64,000 nucleotides of DNA, taken from the NCBI RefSeq assembly GCF_004364435.1, contig NZ_SOCT01000012.1, forward strand, positions 62,001 through 126,000. The letters are read 5' to 3'. This document shows positions 35,101-40,393 of this stretch, piece after piece (the first letter of the stretch is position 1; every line of letters begins with the position of its first letter). This DNA comes from Pseudomonas sp. LP_7_YM (GTDB lineage Bacteria; Pseudomonadota; Gammaproteobacteria; Pseudomonadales; Pseudomonadaceae). Under the pieces are notes generated by a model. The model did no database searches. It saw only the letters and a list, made by a program, of their open reading frames with translations, and was not told where the DNA came from. A program made the translations under genes and the position numbers.

Positions 35101-37273
35101 GGCCGTCACCTCCAGCCGCATCGCCGCCAACGACGAGGCCTATCTGGCAGCAGGCAACAAACTCGAAGTCCTGGCCGCGCAGGACAACGATTACTCGCTC
35201 TACGACATGAAGAAAAAAGGCTCCTTCGGCGCCAAGAAAACCAAGCACGACGAAGTGACGCAAGTCACCAACGTCAGCAGTGAAATCTCTTCTGGCGGCA
35301 ACCTCGTGCTGATGAGTGGCGGCGATCAGCAGTATCAGGTCGCGAAGCTCAATAGCGGTAACGACCTGACGATTAACAGCGGCGGGGCGATCAACTTCGA
35401 GGGCGTAAAGGACCTTCATCAGGAGAGTCATGAGAAGAGCAATAGCAGCCTTGCGTGGAACTCGATGTCCGGCAAGGGCAAGACCGATGAGACCCTTAGA
35501 CAGAGTGAGCTGATCGCCAAAGGCGCAGTGGCAATCAATGCGGTGGATGGCCTGCATATCGAGGTCAAGCAGGTTAATCAGCAGACGGTTAGCCAGGCGA
35601 TTGATGCGATGGTCAAGGCTGATCCCGATCTGGGCTGGTTGAAGGATGCGGAGAAGCGGGGGGATGTTGATTGGAAGCTGATCAAGGAAACTCACGACGC
35701 CTATAAGTACAGCAACTCGAGCTTGGGCCAGGGCGCAATGCTGGCGATCATCATTATTGTGACGGTTCTTACCGCTGGCGCAGCGAGTGCGGCATTGGGC
35801 ACAGTAGCCGGTGCCACAGCAGGTTCTGGTACCGCCATGGCCGCCGCTGGGACCTCCGCTGCGGGAATGGCAACTGCCGCTGGATGGGGCAACGTAGCGC
35901 TAACGGCGGTGGCAAGCTCTGCCGCTGGTGGTGCTGCCGTCAGTACGATCAACAATAAGGGCAATCTAGGTGCTGTCATAAGAGACGTGACCTCAACCGA
36001 AGCCCTTAAAGGGTATGTCATTTCGGGCGTCACGGCGGGGATGACCGCTAGCTATTTCGATGAATGGACCGGTGTCACCACCGACCCTGTGACTGGCAAA
36101 ATCACCACCAACCTCAGTACCTGGAAAGGAATTGGTCAGTTCGCGATCAATCAGGGCTTACAGAATGGCACCTCGGCGGCACTGAGCAAGATAATGGGCC
36201 AAGGCGGTGATCTGGGTGATGCACTGCAAAGCACGTTGTTCAATACCTTGGCTGCGGCCAGCTTCCACGCCGTGGGGGATTATGTTCCAGCTGCCGACGG
36301 CAGCCTTCAAAAGATCATGGTTCACGCCATGGTCGGCGGGCTGTTGGCCAAAGTCAGCGGTGGTGACTTCAAGACTGGTGCTTTGGCAGCTGGGGCTAAT
36401 GAGGCCGTAGTGGCCGAGCTCAATGAGTTGGTGAAAGGCAATCCTAATCTGCTCAGCATGAGCTCGCAGTTGGTCGGTTTACTTGCCGCATCCACCCAGA
36501 GTGGCGCCGATGGTGAAAGCTTGAAAACCGGCGCCTGGGTGGCGCAGAACGGTACCCAGTACAACTTCGGCGATCATCTGCCGCCAGGTTTAGCCGCGTA
36601 TGGGCAAGCCGCTACTACCCAAATGGAGTACATGCAAAGCCAGGGATACTCAGCTGAAAAGATGGCTGATGCCGGACGAGCGCTCGCGCGGGGTGAAGGG
36701 TTTGAAGGTGTCCAGCCAGCGACCGAGTTCGTTAAAGCGTGGGGCGAGTTCATGGCCGGAGAGCTTTCTGGCTTAGGATTAGGGGCTATACTGGGGAAGG
36801 CTAGTTCAGGGTTTGCTGTTGGTGCAAAAGCAACTGGCGGAGCGGTAGACCGTGCTACTACTGGGATTGAGTGGGGTAAGGGTATCCAAGGACAGGGCAT
36901 GCCTTGGGAGGATTACCTTGGGACGCAACTGCCAGCTGGCTCTCGACTACCCCCAAACTTTAAGACATTTGACTTTTTTGATAGAACGACCGGTGTTGCG
37001 ACTAGTGCAAAAACACTTGATACGACCACTGTGGCTAAAATGGCCAATCCGAGCCAGGTATATTCATCACTCAAAGGAAATATTGATACCGCCGCAGGGT
37101 TTACTGAGTACGGTTTGAAAGACGTAACAGTATCCTCTAGTCAAATTACTAGTCGTGAATTGCAAGTGGCAGTTCCAAAGGCTACGACGAGTGCTCAGTG
37201 GGATCAAATTAATAGAGCTATTGAGTATGGTCAGAGCAAAGGCGTTACGGTGAAAATTACCAAGGTAGATTAA
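23180..37273 (+). CDS. cdiA: CdiA, contact-dependent inhibition effector / filamentous haemagglutinin
   Basis: Giant TpsA exoprotein of about 4,697 residues. A long signal region (cleavage near LLAQA) leads to the TPS secretion domain (about residues 50-270) with VVGNPNLNG and VANPYGISCNGCGFINTPRA. FHA-1 repeats run to about residue 2,960. An atypical AT-rich segment (3,130-3,300) matches the expected place of the receptor-binding domain. A Gly-X-X tract is at 3,507-3,551, FHA-2 at about 3,715-4,090, and a Gly/Ala-rich hydrophobic pretoxin at 4,170-4,450 ending in AWVAQNGTQYNF, where the VENN motif would be. The last about 135 residues (PWEDYLGTQLPAGSRLPPN onward) resemble the CdiA_C tRNase family. 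It is followed one base later by the immunity gene. A G10 tract lies at 32065-32074. The ATG was preferred over a TTG six codons upstream. Confidence 0.93.
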   Translation: MDVRHFDFLVRQPSAALTERPRFWGMPKRGIALILANAMFWQPLLAQADGIAVSGTTNTTLGQAGNGVPIVNIAAPNASGLSHNQYQQYNVGTQGVILNNATARTQSTQLGGIVVGNPNLNGRAASIILNEVTGANASQLNGYTEVAGQAAHVIVANPYGISCNGCGFINTPRATLTTGTPVLDNGRLDHFRVEGGSVSIEGGGLDASNLDQFDIITRSAKINAELHANKLNIIAGRNNVDAQTLNATALADDGSAKPQLAIDSSALGGMYAGAIRLVGTEAGVGVKVAGNLAASAGDIQIDANGQLNMAQSAATGAVNVKALNAQVQGPVYGSSVDLQGRDELNIQQNVAARDQIKLSTSGQLTNTAIVEAGVNADNSRNGAGDVTISAQDLRNAGNVVASRTLQVSAGQSINNQGGTLSGQAGTQLTAASLDNRQAGRVLSQGGLTLMATQVWNASGGLIASNGNLSITAQNLDNSQQGKISSAAALSADISGQLLNSAGLITANGAQIKAATLDNRQAGQVLSQGGLTIASGQLLNGNSGVIASNGNLAITAQDLDNSTQGNISSVAALSADISGQLLNNGAGLITANGDVQVKAASLDNREAGQLLSQGGMTLAATQVWNASGGVITSNGNLSITARKLDNSQQGQVSSAAALSADISEELLNSAGSITGKGDVQVKTASLDNRQGAQVSSQGALTLAATQVWNASGGLIASNGNLSITAQELDNSQQGRVSSVAALSADISGQLLNNGGGSITANGVQINATTLDNREGGQVLSQGILSIAASQLKNASSGVITSNGNLLITAQNLDNSQQGKVSSLAALFADISGPLLNNSGGLITASGVQINTNALDNRQSGQVASLGALTITAPQVWNASGGLITSNGSLSITAQDLDNSQEGKVSSVAALSADISGQLLNQTGVITANGVQLKAASLDNRQAGQVLSQGDLSIAASQLWNASGGLITSNGNLAITAQTFDNSQKGKVTSVGALSADIAGQLLNGSGTVTANGSTRINAASLDNRRGALTSVSELNLQTGEAYNSNGGRIAGAGVTLNTAAFNNRNGTLTSTGTLLLTAEHVDNSDAGRIASANVLTASVTGLDQHNGGHLYSNGDVSLDLHGGLLNNQSGLITAPGQLLLKNLTRVDNRSGEISSLNAFALAADDLQNDDGSLISKQALSVRVNRQLSNLRGLISGKGIDLQTGTLLNDDGSISSDAALNVVVGAALSNQNGELSAAQIGNVTAASLNNAGGQITADERLTLGVGGAINSQSGTLGAADGVTVTASSLDNSQSGTVVSDGDVTLTLTGALNNQAGGSIQAKGAMVLQSRSLDNRGGVISTQNALTLRSVTVDNRGGSVRATKDMQLFIDALDNSQKGLISGKGGIAFLGQQLSNQNGLLSAAGLLQIQADSVRNAAGRITSQADLVANVGDLAQQGGEFVAQGNLTLTGNTLDNSGAGLVGATKALKLTVGNVTNRGGELSSQQDVTITAQQLDNSDAGKVIAGTALQLNVDRLINRAKGMLFGDTLQLTGSTLDNSAGTLASQNGLAVDLDGVLLNDAGLLSSEAALSLKATSLSNAAGSVSSAGALTIATPGAVNNQQGSITTDGGLTLASASLDNRNQGVISGKTGAVINTGAFDNSHGGQLTSADTLTLSAGQVTNQDGARIAATKSVSASVTGLDQQGGELFSNGALTLDLNHGQLNNQNGLINSFGALLLKNLVGVNNQNGEISSTQGFTFSADRLDNSNGKLLSDQALIVRVAHALNNVKGVISAAALDARSDSLDNTDGLLSSRGAFDLAVSNALNNHNATLVADGKLTFNAASVDNGLGQIASKQDLIANIGGLQQQGGQLIALGALNLTGASLDNRQDGLVSANGVMTLNVNNIDNRGGELSSQDDISVTGQRLENSDAGRVIGQKSLTLTVDQLLNRTNGVLSGKSLLTVTGTQLDNSGGNLVSQQKIDLGLSGVLLNSQGLIDSEGTLNVRSASVANNGGSLSSAGALTVTSSGAVSNQGGKLVTDGGLTLNSSTLDNSQSGSISGKGALLLHTGDFNNSQNGRVSSASTLEMVAAQVSNLDGGSIGSNGALSASVTGLDQQGGMLFSNTDLTLDLNHGQLNNQNGLINAPGILLLKNLVGVNNQKGEISSAQGFTFSADSLDNSNGKLLSNQPLTVRLAQALTNVKGMIAAAGLNIDAGSLNNSAGTLTSRSDFGLNVHGLLTNQSNGLINATGALDATAVDLDNRGGLLLAGTDLTLHTGSLDNRTTGLINSKGTLHVNAQSLDSSDGGEVSAKGDMTLTLNSLTQNGGRLLGDGAVTLDLNGADLNNQRGLITSKGALNVNRMRDFNNQAGEMSSAQGFSLTGRTLDNSSGRLISNQNLVLNATTLVNQAGLISGWAGLNVSGATLDNRNSGTLSSRSGDVGVNLTGALLNGAAGALVSQKALSVRAASVDNRGGILSSGGGQTFNVSGVLDNGQNGLIDSGAALIINAAGLGNAAGTVNAQQNISFTGTDLDNSAGTVAGNAAVTLDLLGTLTNTNGKLASAGDLLIQRAAQINNQGGQLASQRALTLTTGGLDNSNRGTVAANDQLQVNASGAVQNANDGLIYSKNANLRLQAASLANASGTLQSQGALDLTVNGDIDGQNGRIIAQAGNLNLTANNVDNRGGVLSSLQSAFVARITGVLKNGYDVNRQGGITQAQSLDIRALAGIDNYGGRVSAQGGDALINTGSGNFDNRNGGLYARQRINVTGNNFDNSGDNDGQIAGQQIDLSLAGALNNRLGIIESDSTLSISAASLDNQTGKLRALGTSGLTNLQISGLFDNRNGALETANTDLAVGVGSLLNGGGSILHVGSGNFGVSTDNVMNAGGSLVTRGVLTLNADTWTNSSVLQAGTLNVNVNNFTQTAAGQLLASTAFVGTGGNWVNDGLIASDGAMNVSLSGGYSGNGRLTSLGTLGLSANRLDLNAPTSIAGGGRTDINVAGSVTNYGRLTSSADLFVNAGSVTNSGSLGAGQSLAITTPMLNNNQGLIFSGANMQLNTGALTNTKGDFYSLRDLTIGGYGTARADQVSNVSGSMESGSTFTINATAFENRTEGSGGAQNFAVGRTLVSGFIAVQCLDCRGDTYRVNYIARENYDAGQDSDTSASSLITAGSDLSFTGSSFINSKSTVSARGNISIQADNVKNIGAVSGTVERTRIFSSGDISDGTYYRSSASVASYNQSNDPDFPGFYYGDSQGNLRKGIFMIEEGLTGGDSPSPIYSWVAKDAITQQYLLNALVPYEADWKVPQSKYDRSNLQQLPSTITKYQLVSDVEVAKDGTGNAGRSAVIQAGGNVAITATKDLQNSVIHEDYASAGGTNKVADTHANGTGQTVVVRLNAQLPPDLAQKQVDPTALPGFSLPTGQNGLFRLSGQGSSNATVAAPTAAPQSWTMTGASVSTAQRDQAIPVGQGSSLQIASANQALSTSRQLGDLSRNPSAINADASAFNISTPGDSGSGGFSVPSHQAGAGGIAAVDQVAGVESVTGVRGVAGVSGITGVTGVTGVTGASGIPGSTGVTPIPGISVISGANPTGISPGQSASAQTVERVQGLPSTAATPNTGKYLIETNPVLTDLKQFMSSDYLLAGLGYNPDESAKRLGDGLYEQRLVQQAVTSRTGQAFIDGQTSNEDQFKYLMNNAIASKTQLNLTVGISLTSEQVAALTHDIVWLEEREVNGENVLVPVLYLAQADGRLAPNGALIAGKDVTLIAGRNLDNVGTLKATNNLSATAGNDLVNSGLISAGNRLDLLAGNDVTNKAGGIIAGRDVTVTAIGGDVTNERSVTSLDSDVRGQLHKEYADNAARIEAANDLSVSAGRDINNIGSTLQAGRDMTLNAGRDVNTASTQLTDSLVLNSKHTNSDITQIGSTVSAGRDLSVQAGRDINAIASQIDAKRDIAMAATEDVTISSAADEEHSYSKSKKVKRQEDHVSQVQTEITAGGSVAVSAGQNLAVTSSRIAANDEAYLAAGNKLEVLAAQDNDYSLYDMKKKGSFGAKKTKHDEVTQVTNVSSEISSGGNLVLMSGGDQQYQVAKLNSGNDLTINSGGAINFEGVKDLHQESHEKSNSSLAWNSMSGKGKTDETLRQSELIAKGAVAINAVDGLHIEVKQVNQQTVSQAIDAMVKADPDLGWLKDAEKRGDVDWKLIKETHDAYKYSNSSLGQGAMLAIIIIVTVLTAGAASAALGTVAGATAGSGTAMAAAGTSAAGMATAAGWGNVALTAVASSAAGGAAVSTINNKGNLGAVIRDVTSTEALKGYVISGVTAGMTASYFDEWTGVTTDPVTGKITTNLSTWKGIGQFAINQGLQNGTSAALSKIMGQGGDLGDALQSTLFNTLAAASFHAVGDYVPAADGSLQKIMVHAMVGGLLAKVSGGDFKTGALAAGANEAVVAELNELVKGNPNLLSMSSQLVGLLAASTQSGADGESLKTGAWVAQNGTQYNFGDHLPPGLAAYGQAATTQMEYMQSQGYSAEKMADAGRALARGEGFEGVQPATEFVKAWGEFMAGELSGLGLGAILGKASSGFAVGAKATGGAVDRATTGIEWGKGIQGQGMPWEDYLGTQLPAGSRLPPNFKTFDFFDRTTGVATSAKTLDTTTVAKMANPSQVYSSLKGNIDTAAGFTEYGLKDVTVSSSQITSRELQVAVPKATTSAQWDQINRAIEYGQSKGVTVKITKVD
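24479..26490 (+). repeat. tandem ~252-bp repeats in FHA-1 of cdiA
   Basis: The word encoding LDNR starts at 24479, 24728, 24983, 25235, 25487, 25739, 25988 and 26240: spacings are 249, 255, 252, 252, 252, 249 and 252 bp. Each unit encodes about 84 residues of the form LDNRQAGQVLSQGGLTLAAT, then VWNASGGLIASNGNLSITAQ, LDNSQQGKVSS, and ALSADISGQLLN. DNA similarity between neighbours is high, which means recent unit duplication or gene conversion. Confidence 0.85.
27464..29929 (+). repeat. 1,233-bp tandem duplication in FHA-1 of cdiA
   Basis: The segment starting GDLAQQGGEFVAQGNLTLTG (27464) is repeated as GGLQQQGGQLIALGALNLTG (28697), an offset of 1,233 bp or 411 residues. The same order of sub-motifs (NRGGELSSQ, LDNSDAGKV, SSAGALT, TGLDQQGG, LDLNHGQLNNQNGLIN) follows in both copies. 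The copies have diverged more than the 252-bp units, so this is an older duplication. Confidence 0.7.
32065..32074 (+). repeat. G10 homopolymer inside cdiA
   Basis: Ten consecutive G encode part of IAGGGRTD. Loss of one G puts a TAA in frame at 32103-32105; gain of one G puts a TAA in frame at 32146-32148. Both would cut CdiA before the receptor-binding and toxin regions. Confidence 0.85.
33698..33832 (+). repeat. collagen-like Gly-X-X tract in cdiA
   Basis: About fifteen triplets in register, mostly Gly-Val-Thr and relatives: GVESVTGVRGVAGVSGITGV, then TGVTGVTGASGIPGSTGV. Three of the Gly positions are replaced (S, P, V). The DNA repeats the word GGYGTNACA with drift. Confidence 0.75.
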
Positions 37274-37274
37274 G

Positions 37275-37805
37275 ATGAGTGATGTCGTAAAAACAGCTTG
37301 GGCAGATGCGAAAATGAATAAAGATTTCATTTCCGTAAAAACTTTTTCTGGCTATCGAAGTAGCCAAGCAGATCCGCAAGGTGTGGAGCATTTTTTCAGC
37401 CCTGACGCTGCCGATAAAGAGCTAGGCCTTGCTGTGCTTGACGCCTTGGCTCATAGCCGATTTGTGCTTCCCGAGCCGCGAAAGGATGTTTGGATTCATC
37501 CTGAAGCTACTTTTGATATGGAACTCTACGACTACAACCTGACCAATGAACGGTATGATCAATGGGTTGGCAACACTTTGGAGCGCTATGGCTACAAGAC
37601 CAAGCGTGCATTATTTAAAGATATGAAAAAATGCAGTATCGAAAGTAAGAGTGATCAGATCACTATTCGCCCCAGTCATCACGAAAAGCTAGAAGCCTGG
37701 AGTGGTAAGGGTATAAGTGAGAGTAACTATGTCACTATCCCCAGCGGTAGTAGCCCTTCTGATATAGGTGCGGCCCTGCGCTTGGCTTTTAGTAGGTGTA
37801 CTTAA
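37275..37805 (+). CDS. cdiI: CdiI immunity protein
   Basis: Cytoplasmic immunity protein of 176 residues expected to neutralise the CdiA C-terminal toxin of sister cells. The sequence (KDFISVKTFSGYRSSQADPQ, LDALAHSRFVLPEP, YGYKTKRALFKDMKKC, SHHEKLEAWSGKGI) matches what I know of the CdiI (former DUF1436) family paired with CdiA_C tRNase toxins. It starts one base after the cdiA stop and uses many AT-ending codons, unlike the cdiA body but like the toxin tip, so toxin and immunity look like one transferred module. A good terminator follows at 37829. Confidence 0.85.
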   Translation: MSDVVKTAWADAKMNKDFISVKTFSGYRSSQADPQGVEHFFSPDAADKELGLAVLDALAHSRFVLPEPRKDVWIHPEATFDMELYDYNLTNERYDQWVGNTLERYGYKTKRALFKDMKKCSIESKSDQITIRPSHHEKLEAWSGKGISESNYVTIPSGSSPSDIGAALRLAFSRCT

Positions 37806-37828
37806 TGTGTAGAGGTTTCGATTAATCT

Positions 37829-37858
37829 AACACCGGCTTCGTGCTGGTGTTGTTTTAT
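37829..37858 (+). terminator. rho-independent terminator after cdiI
   Basis: AACACCGGC, loop TTCG, TGCTGGTGTT followed by GTTTT. It ends the cdiBAI transcription unit. Confidence 0.7.
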
Positions 37859-38014
37859 CTACTTAGTGTAAACCTCCCTTCCTTTGGCTGGCCTAACGTG
37901 TTAAGTCAAAACAGTTTAACTGCGTGCTGGGAAGTAACTGCGAAGGCTCAGGCTGATAGAACACAGAAAATGTTTGATGAGTAGGGAATTAAAATATTTA
38001 AGTGAAGGTGATTC

Positions 38015-38794
38015 GTGAGCCAGGCAATTGGTCGTCTCGCCCCGAACGGCGCGCTGATCGCCGGCAAGGACGTGACCCTCATTGCCGGCCAGAACCTCGA
38101 CAACGTCGGCACCCTCAAGGCCACCAACAACCTGTCCGCCACCGCTGGCAATGACCTGTTGAACAGCGGCCTGATCTCCGCCGGCAACCGTCTGGACCTG
38201 CTCGCGGGCAACGACGTCACCAACAAGGCGGGCGGCATCATCGCCGGTCGCGATGTCACTGTCACCGCCATCGGCGGCGATGTCACCAACGAGCGCAGCG
38301 TCGCTTCGCTCGACAGCGACGTGCGGGGCCAACTGCACAAGGAGTACGCCGATAACGCCGCCCGCATCGAAGCCGCCAACGACCTGAGCGTTTCTGCCGG
38401 GCGAGACATCAACAACATCGGCAGCACCTTGCAAGCCGGTCGCGACATGACGCTGAACGCCGGCCGAGACGTCAACACCGCCGCAACCCAATTGACTGAC
38501 AGCCTCGTGCTGAACAGCAAACACACCAACAGCGACATCACCCAGATCGGCTCTACCGTCAGCGCAGGCCGAGACCTCTCGGTACAAGCGGGACGCGACA
38601 TCAACGCCATCGCCAGCCAGATCGATGCCAAACGCGATATCGCCATGGCCGCGACCGAAGGGAATGAATGGCGTGCAGATACCTGTAGGGTGAGACAACT
38701 CGTCACGCGACAAAAGACCACGCGGTTCAAGTGCCGAAATGGGACTACTCTTTCTGAGTCAGTTGATCTGCGTCAATACAGCCTTGAGCGTTGA
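38015..38794 (+). pseudogene. orphan fragment of cdiA (FHA-2 segment)
   Basis: Open frame of 259 codons starting at GTG with AAGG upstream. Bases 38030-38660 repeat 34328-34958 of cdiA at a constant offset of 3,702 bp, with 24 mismatches in 631 by my count and none in the last 168. After ATEG the similarity ends and the frame runs on for 45 unrelated codons (NEWRADTCRVRQLVTRQ...) into the cioA upstream region. There is no signal peptide, pretoxin or toxin, so it cannot work as a CDI effector alone. It looks like the remains of a duplicated or displaced cdiA 3' end and may act as a recombination donor. Confidence 0.8.
38763..38776 (+). promoter_or_regulatory. candidate Anr/FNR box upstream of cioA
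   Basis: TTGAT-CTGC-GTCAA matches the TTGAT-N4-ATCAA consensus at nine of ten positions, and the TTGATNTGCGTCAA form is common in Pseudomonas. It lies 174 bp before the cioA start. In P. aeruginosa Anr controls cioAB, which supports the reading. Confidence 0.6.
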
Positions 38795-38950
38795 TTGATC
38801 GTGCATCTGGACACACCCCCTGAGTCATTTTTGTCCGGTCAAACATGGGCGCGAAACCAAAAGAACAATCGCGCGTCGTCATCGACAGGCTGTGGGGCAG
38901 TGGCTGAAGGCTCGCGTCTGAAGCCGGTATAACCTGATAGAGGAAGACCT

Positions 38951-40390
38951 ATGTTCGGTTTAGAGGCGCTCGATCTCGCCCGAATTCAGTTTGCGTTCAC
39001 TGTTTCGTTTCACATTCTTTTCCCTGCCATCACCATTGGTCTGGCGAGCTTCCTTGCGGTGCTCGAAGGCCTGTGGCTCAAGACTCACGACAATACCTAC
39101 CGCGATCTGTACCACTTCTGGTCGAAGATTTTCGCCGTCAACTTCGGCATGGGTGTGGTCTCCGGTCTGGTCATGGCGTACGAGTTCGGCACCAACTGGA
39201 GCCGATTCTCCGATTTCGCCGGCGCGGTGACGGGGCCATTGCTGACCTATGAGGTCCTTACCGCATTCTTCCTGGAAGCCGGTTTTCTGGGAGTCATGCT
39301 CTTTGGCTGGAATCGCGTCGGTCGTGGACTGCACTTCTTTGCCACCGTCATGGTGGCCATCGGCACACTGATCTCGACGTTCTGGATTCTCGCCTCCAAC
39401 AGCTGGATGCAGACGCCACAGGGTTTTGACATTGTCGACGGCCGGGTCATACCCGTCGATTGGCTGGCGGTGATCTTCAATCCGTCCTTCCCCTACCGCC
39501 TGGCGCACATGGCAATTGCCGCATTCGTTGCAACCGCGTTCTTCGTCGGTGCCTCGGCGGCCTGGCATCTGTTGCGTGGCCGCGATAACCCGGCCATTCG
39601 CCGCATGCTTTCGATGGCCATGTGGATGGCGTTGATCGTCGCACCGGTCCAGGCCGTGGTAGGTGACGCTCATGGCTTGAACACGCTGGAGCACCAGCCG
39701 GCCAAGATCGCCGCCATCGAAGGTCACTGGGAAAACATTGGTAACGAACCGACGCCGCTGATTCTGTTCGGCATCCCTGACATGAAGGAAGAGCGGACCA
39801 AATACGCGGTAGAGATTCCCTACCTGGGCAGCCTCATCCTGACTCACAGCCTGGATAAACAGATCCCCGCGCTGAAGTCATTCCCACCTGAGGATCGACC
39901 GAATTCGCTGATCATCTTCTGGTCATTCCGGGTCATGGTCGCGCTGGGCATGCTGATGATTGCGGTCGGCCTGTGGAGCGCCTGGTTGCGCTGGCGTGGC
40001 GGGCTGTACACCAATCGTCTGTTCCTGAGGCTGGTCATGTGCATGGGGCCTGCCGGCCTGATTGCCATGCTGGCGGGCTGGTTCACCACCGAAGTCGGCC
40101 GTCAGCCGTGGGTGGTCTATGGGCTGATGCGCACCGCCAACGCGTCGTCGCACCATAGCGTGGGGCAACTGACGATCACCCTGGTGCTGTTCGTGGTGGT
40201 CTATTTCATGCTGTTCGGCACCGGCTTCGGCTACATGATGCGGCTGGTGCGCAAGGGGCCGAAAACGCACGAAGGCGATGACACGCCCCACGGTGGTCCC
40301 GGCCAGAAACGCACTCCAGCACGTCCTCTCTCCGCTGCTGACGAAAGCAGCGTAGAAGGCCATAAAGACAGCCTGCGCGAGGGGAATTGA
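38951..40390 (+). CDS. cioA: cyanide-insensitive quinol oxidase subunit I
   Basis: Haem-bearing subunit of a bd-type terminal oxidase in the inner membrane, 479 residues. It starts LEALDLARIQFAFTVSFHIL, where the His binds haem; further ligands sit in the conserved helices (HMAIAAFVATAFFVGASAAW; Met in the FWSFRVMVALGMLM helix). The loop GRQPWVVYGLMRTANASSHH with VYGLMRT instead of the E. coli form, and the short Q-loop, mark the CIO subgroup rather than E. coli CydA. This oxidase lets Pseudomonas respire in cyanide and at low oxygen. AGAGGAAG precedes the ATG. cioB follows after 3 bp. Confidence 0.94.
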   Translation: MFGLEALDLARIQFAFTVSFHILFPAITIGLASFLAVLEGLWLKTHDNTYRDLYHFWSKIFAVNFGMGVVSGLVMAYEFGTNWSRFSDFAGAVTGPLLTYEVLTAFFLEAGFLGVMLFGWNRVGRGLHFFATVMVAIGTLISTFWILASNSWMQTPQGFDIVDGRVIPVDWLAVIFNPSFPYRLAHMAIAAFVATAFFVGASAAWHLLRGRDNPAIRRMLSMAMWMALIVAPVQAVVGDAHGLNTLEHQPAKIAAIEGHWENIGNEPTPLILFGIPDMKEERTKYAVEIPYLGSLILTHSLDKQIPALKSFPPEDRPNSLIIFWSFRVMVALGMLMIAVGLWSAWLRWRGGLYTNRLFLRLVMCMGPAGLIAMLAGWFTTEVGRQPWVVYGLMRTANASSHHSVGQLTITLVLFVVVYFMLFGTGFGYMMRLVRKGPKTHEGDDTPHGGPGQKRTPARPLSAADESSVEGHKDSLREGN

Positions 40391-40393
40391 GTC

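Noticed and set aside
38800..38945. Possible insertion-sequence remnant between the orphan cdiA fragment and cioA
   Set aside because: A short frame starting MGAKPKEQSRVVIDR looked suggestive but has no transposase match that I recognise, no inverted repeats and no target duplication; it is more simply cioA leader sequence.
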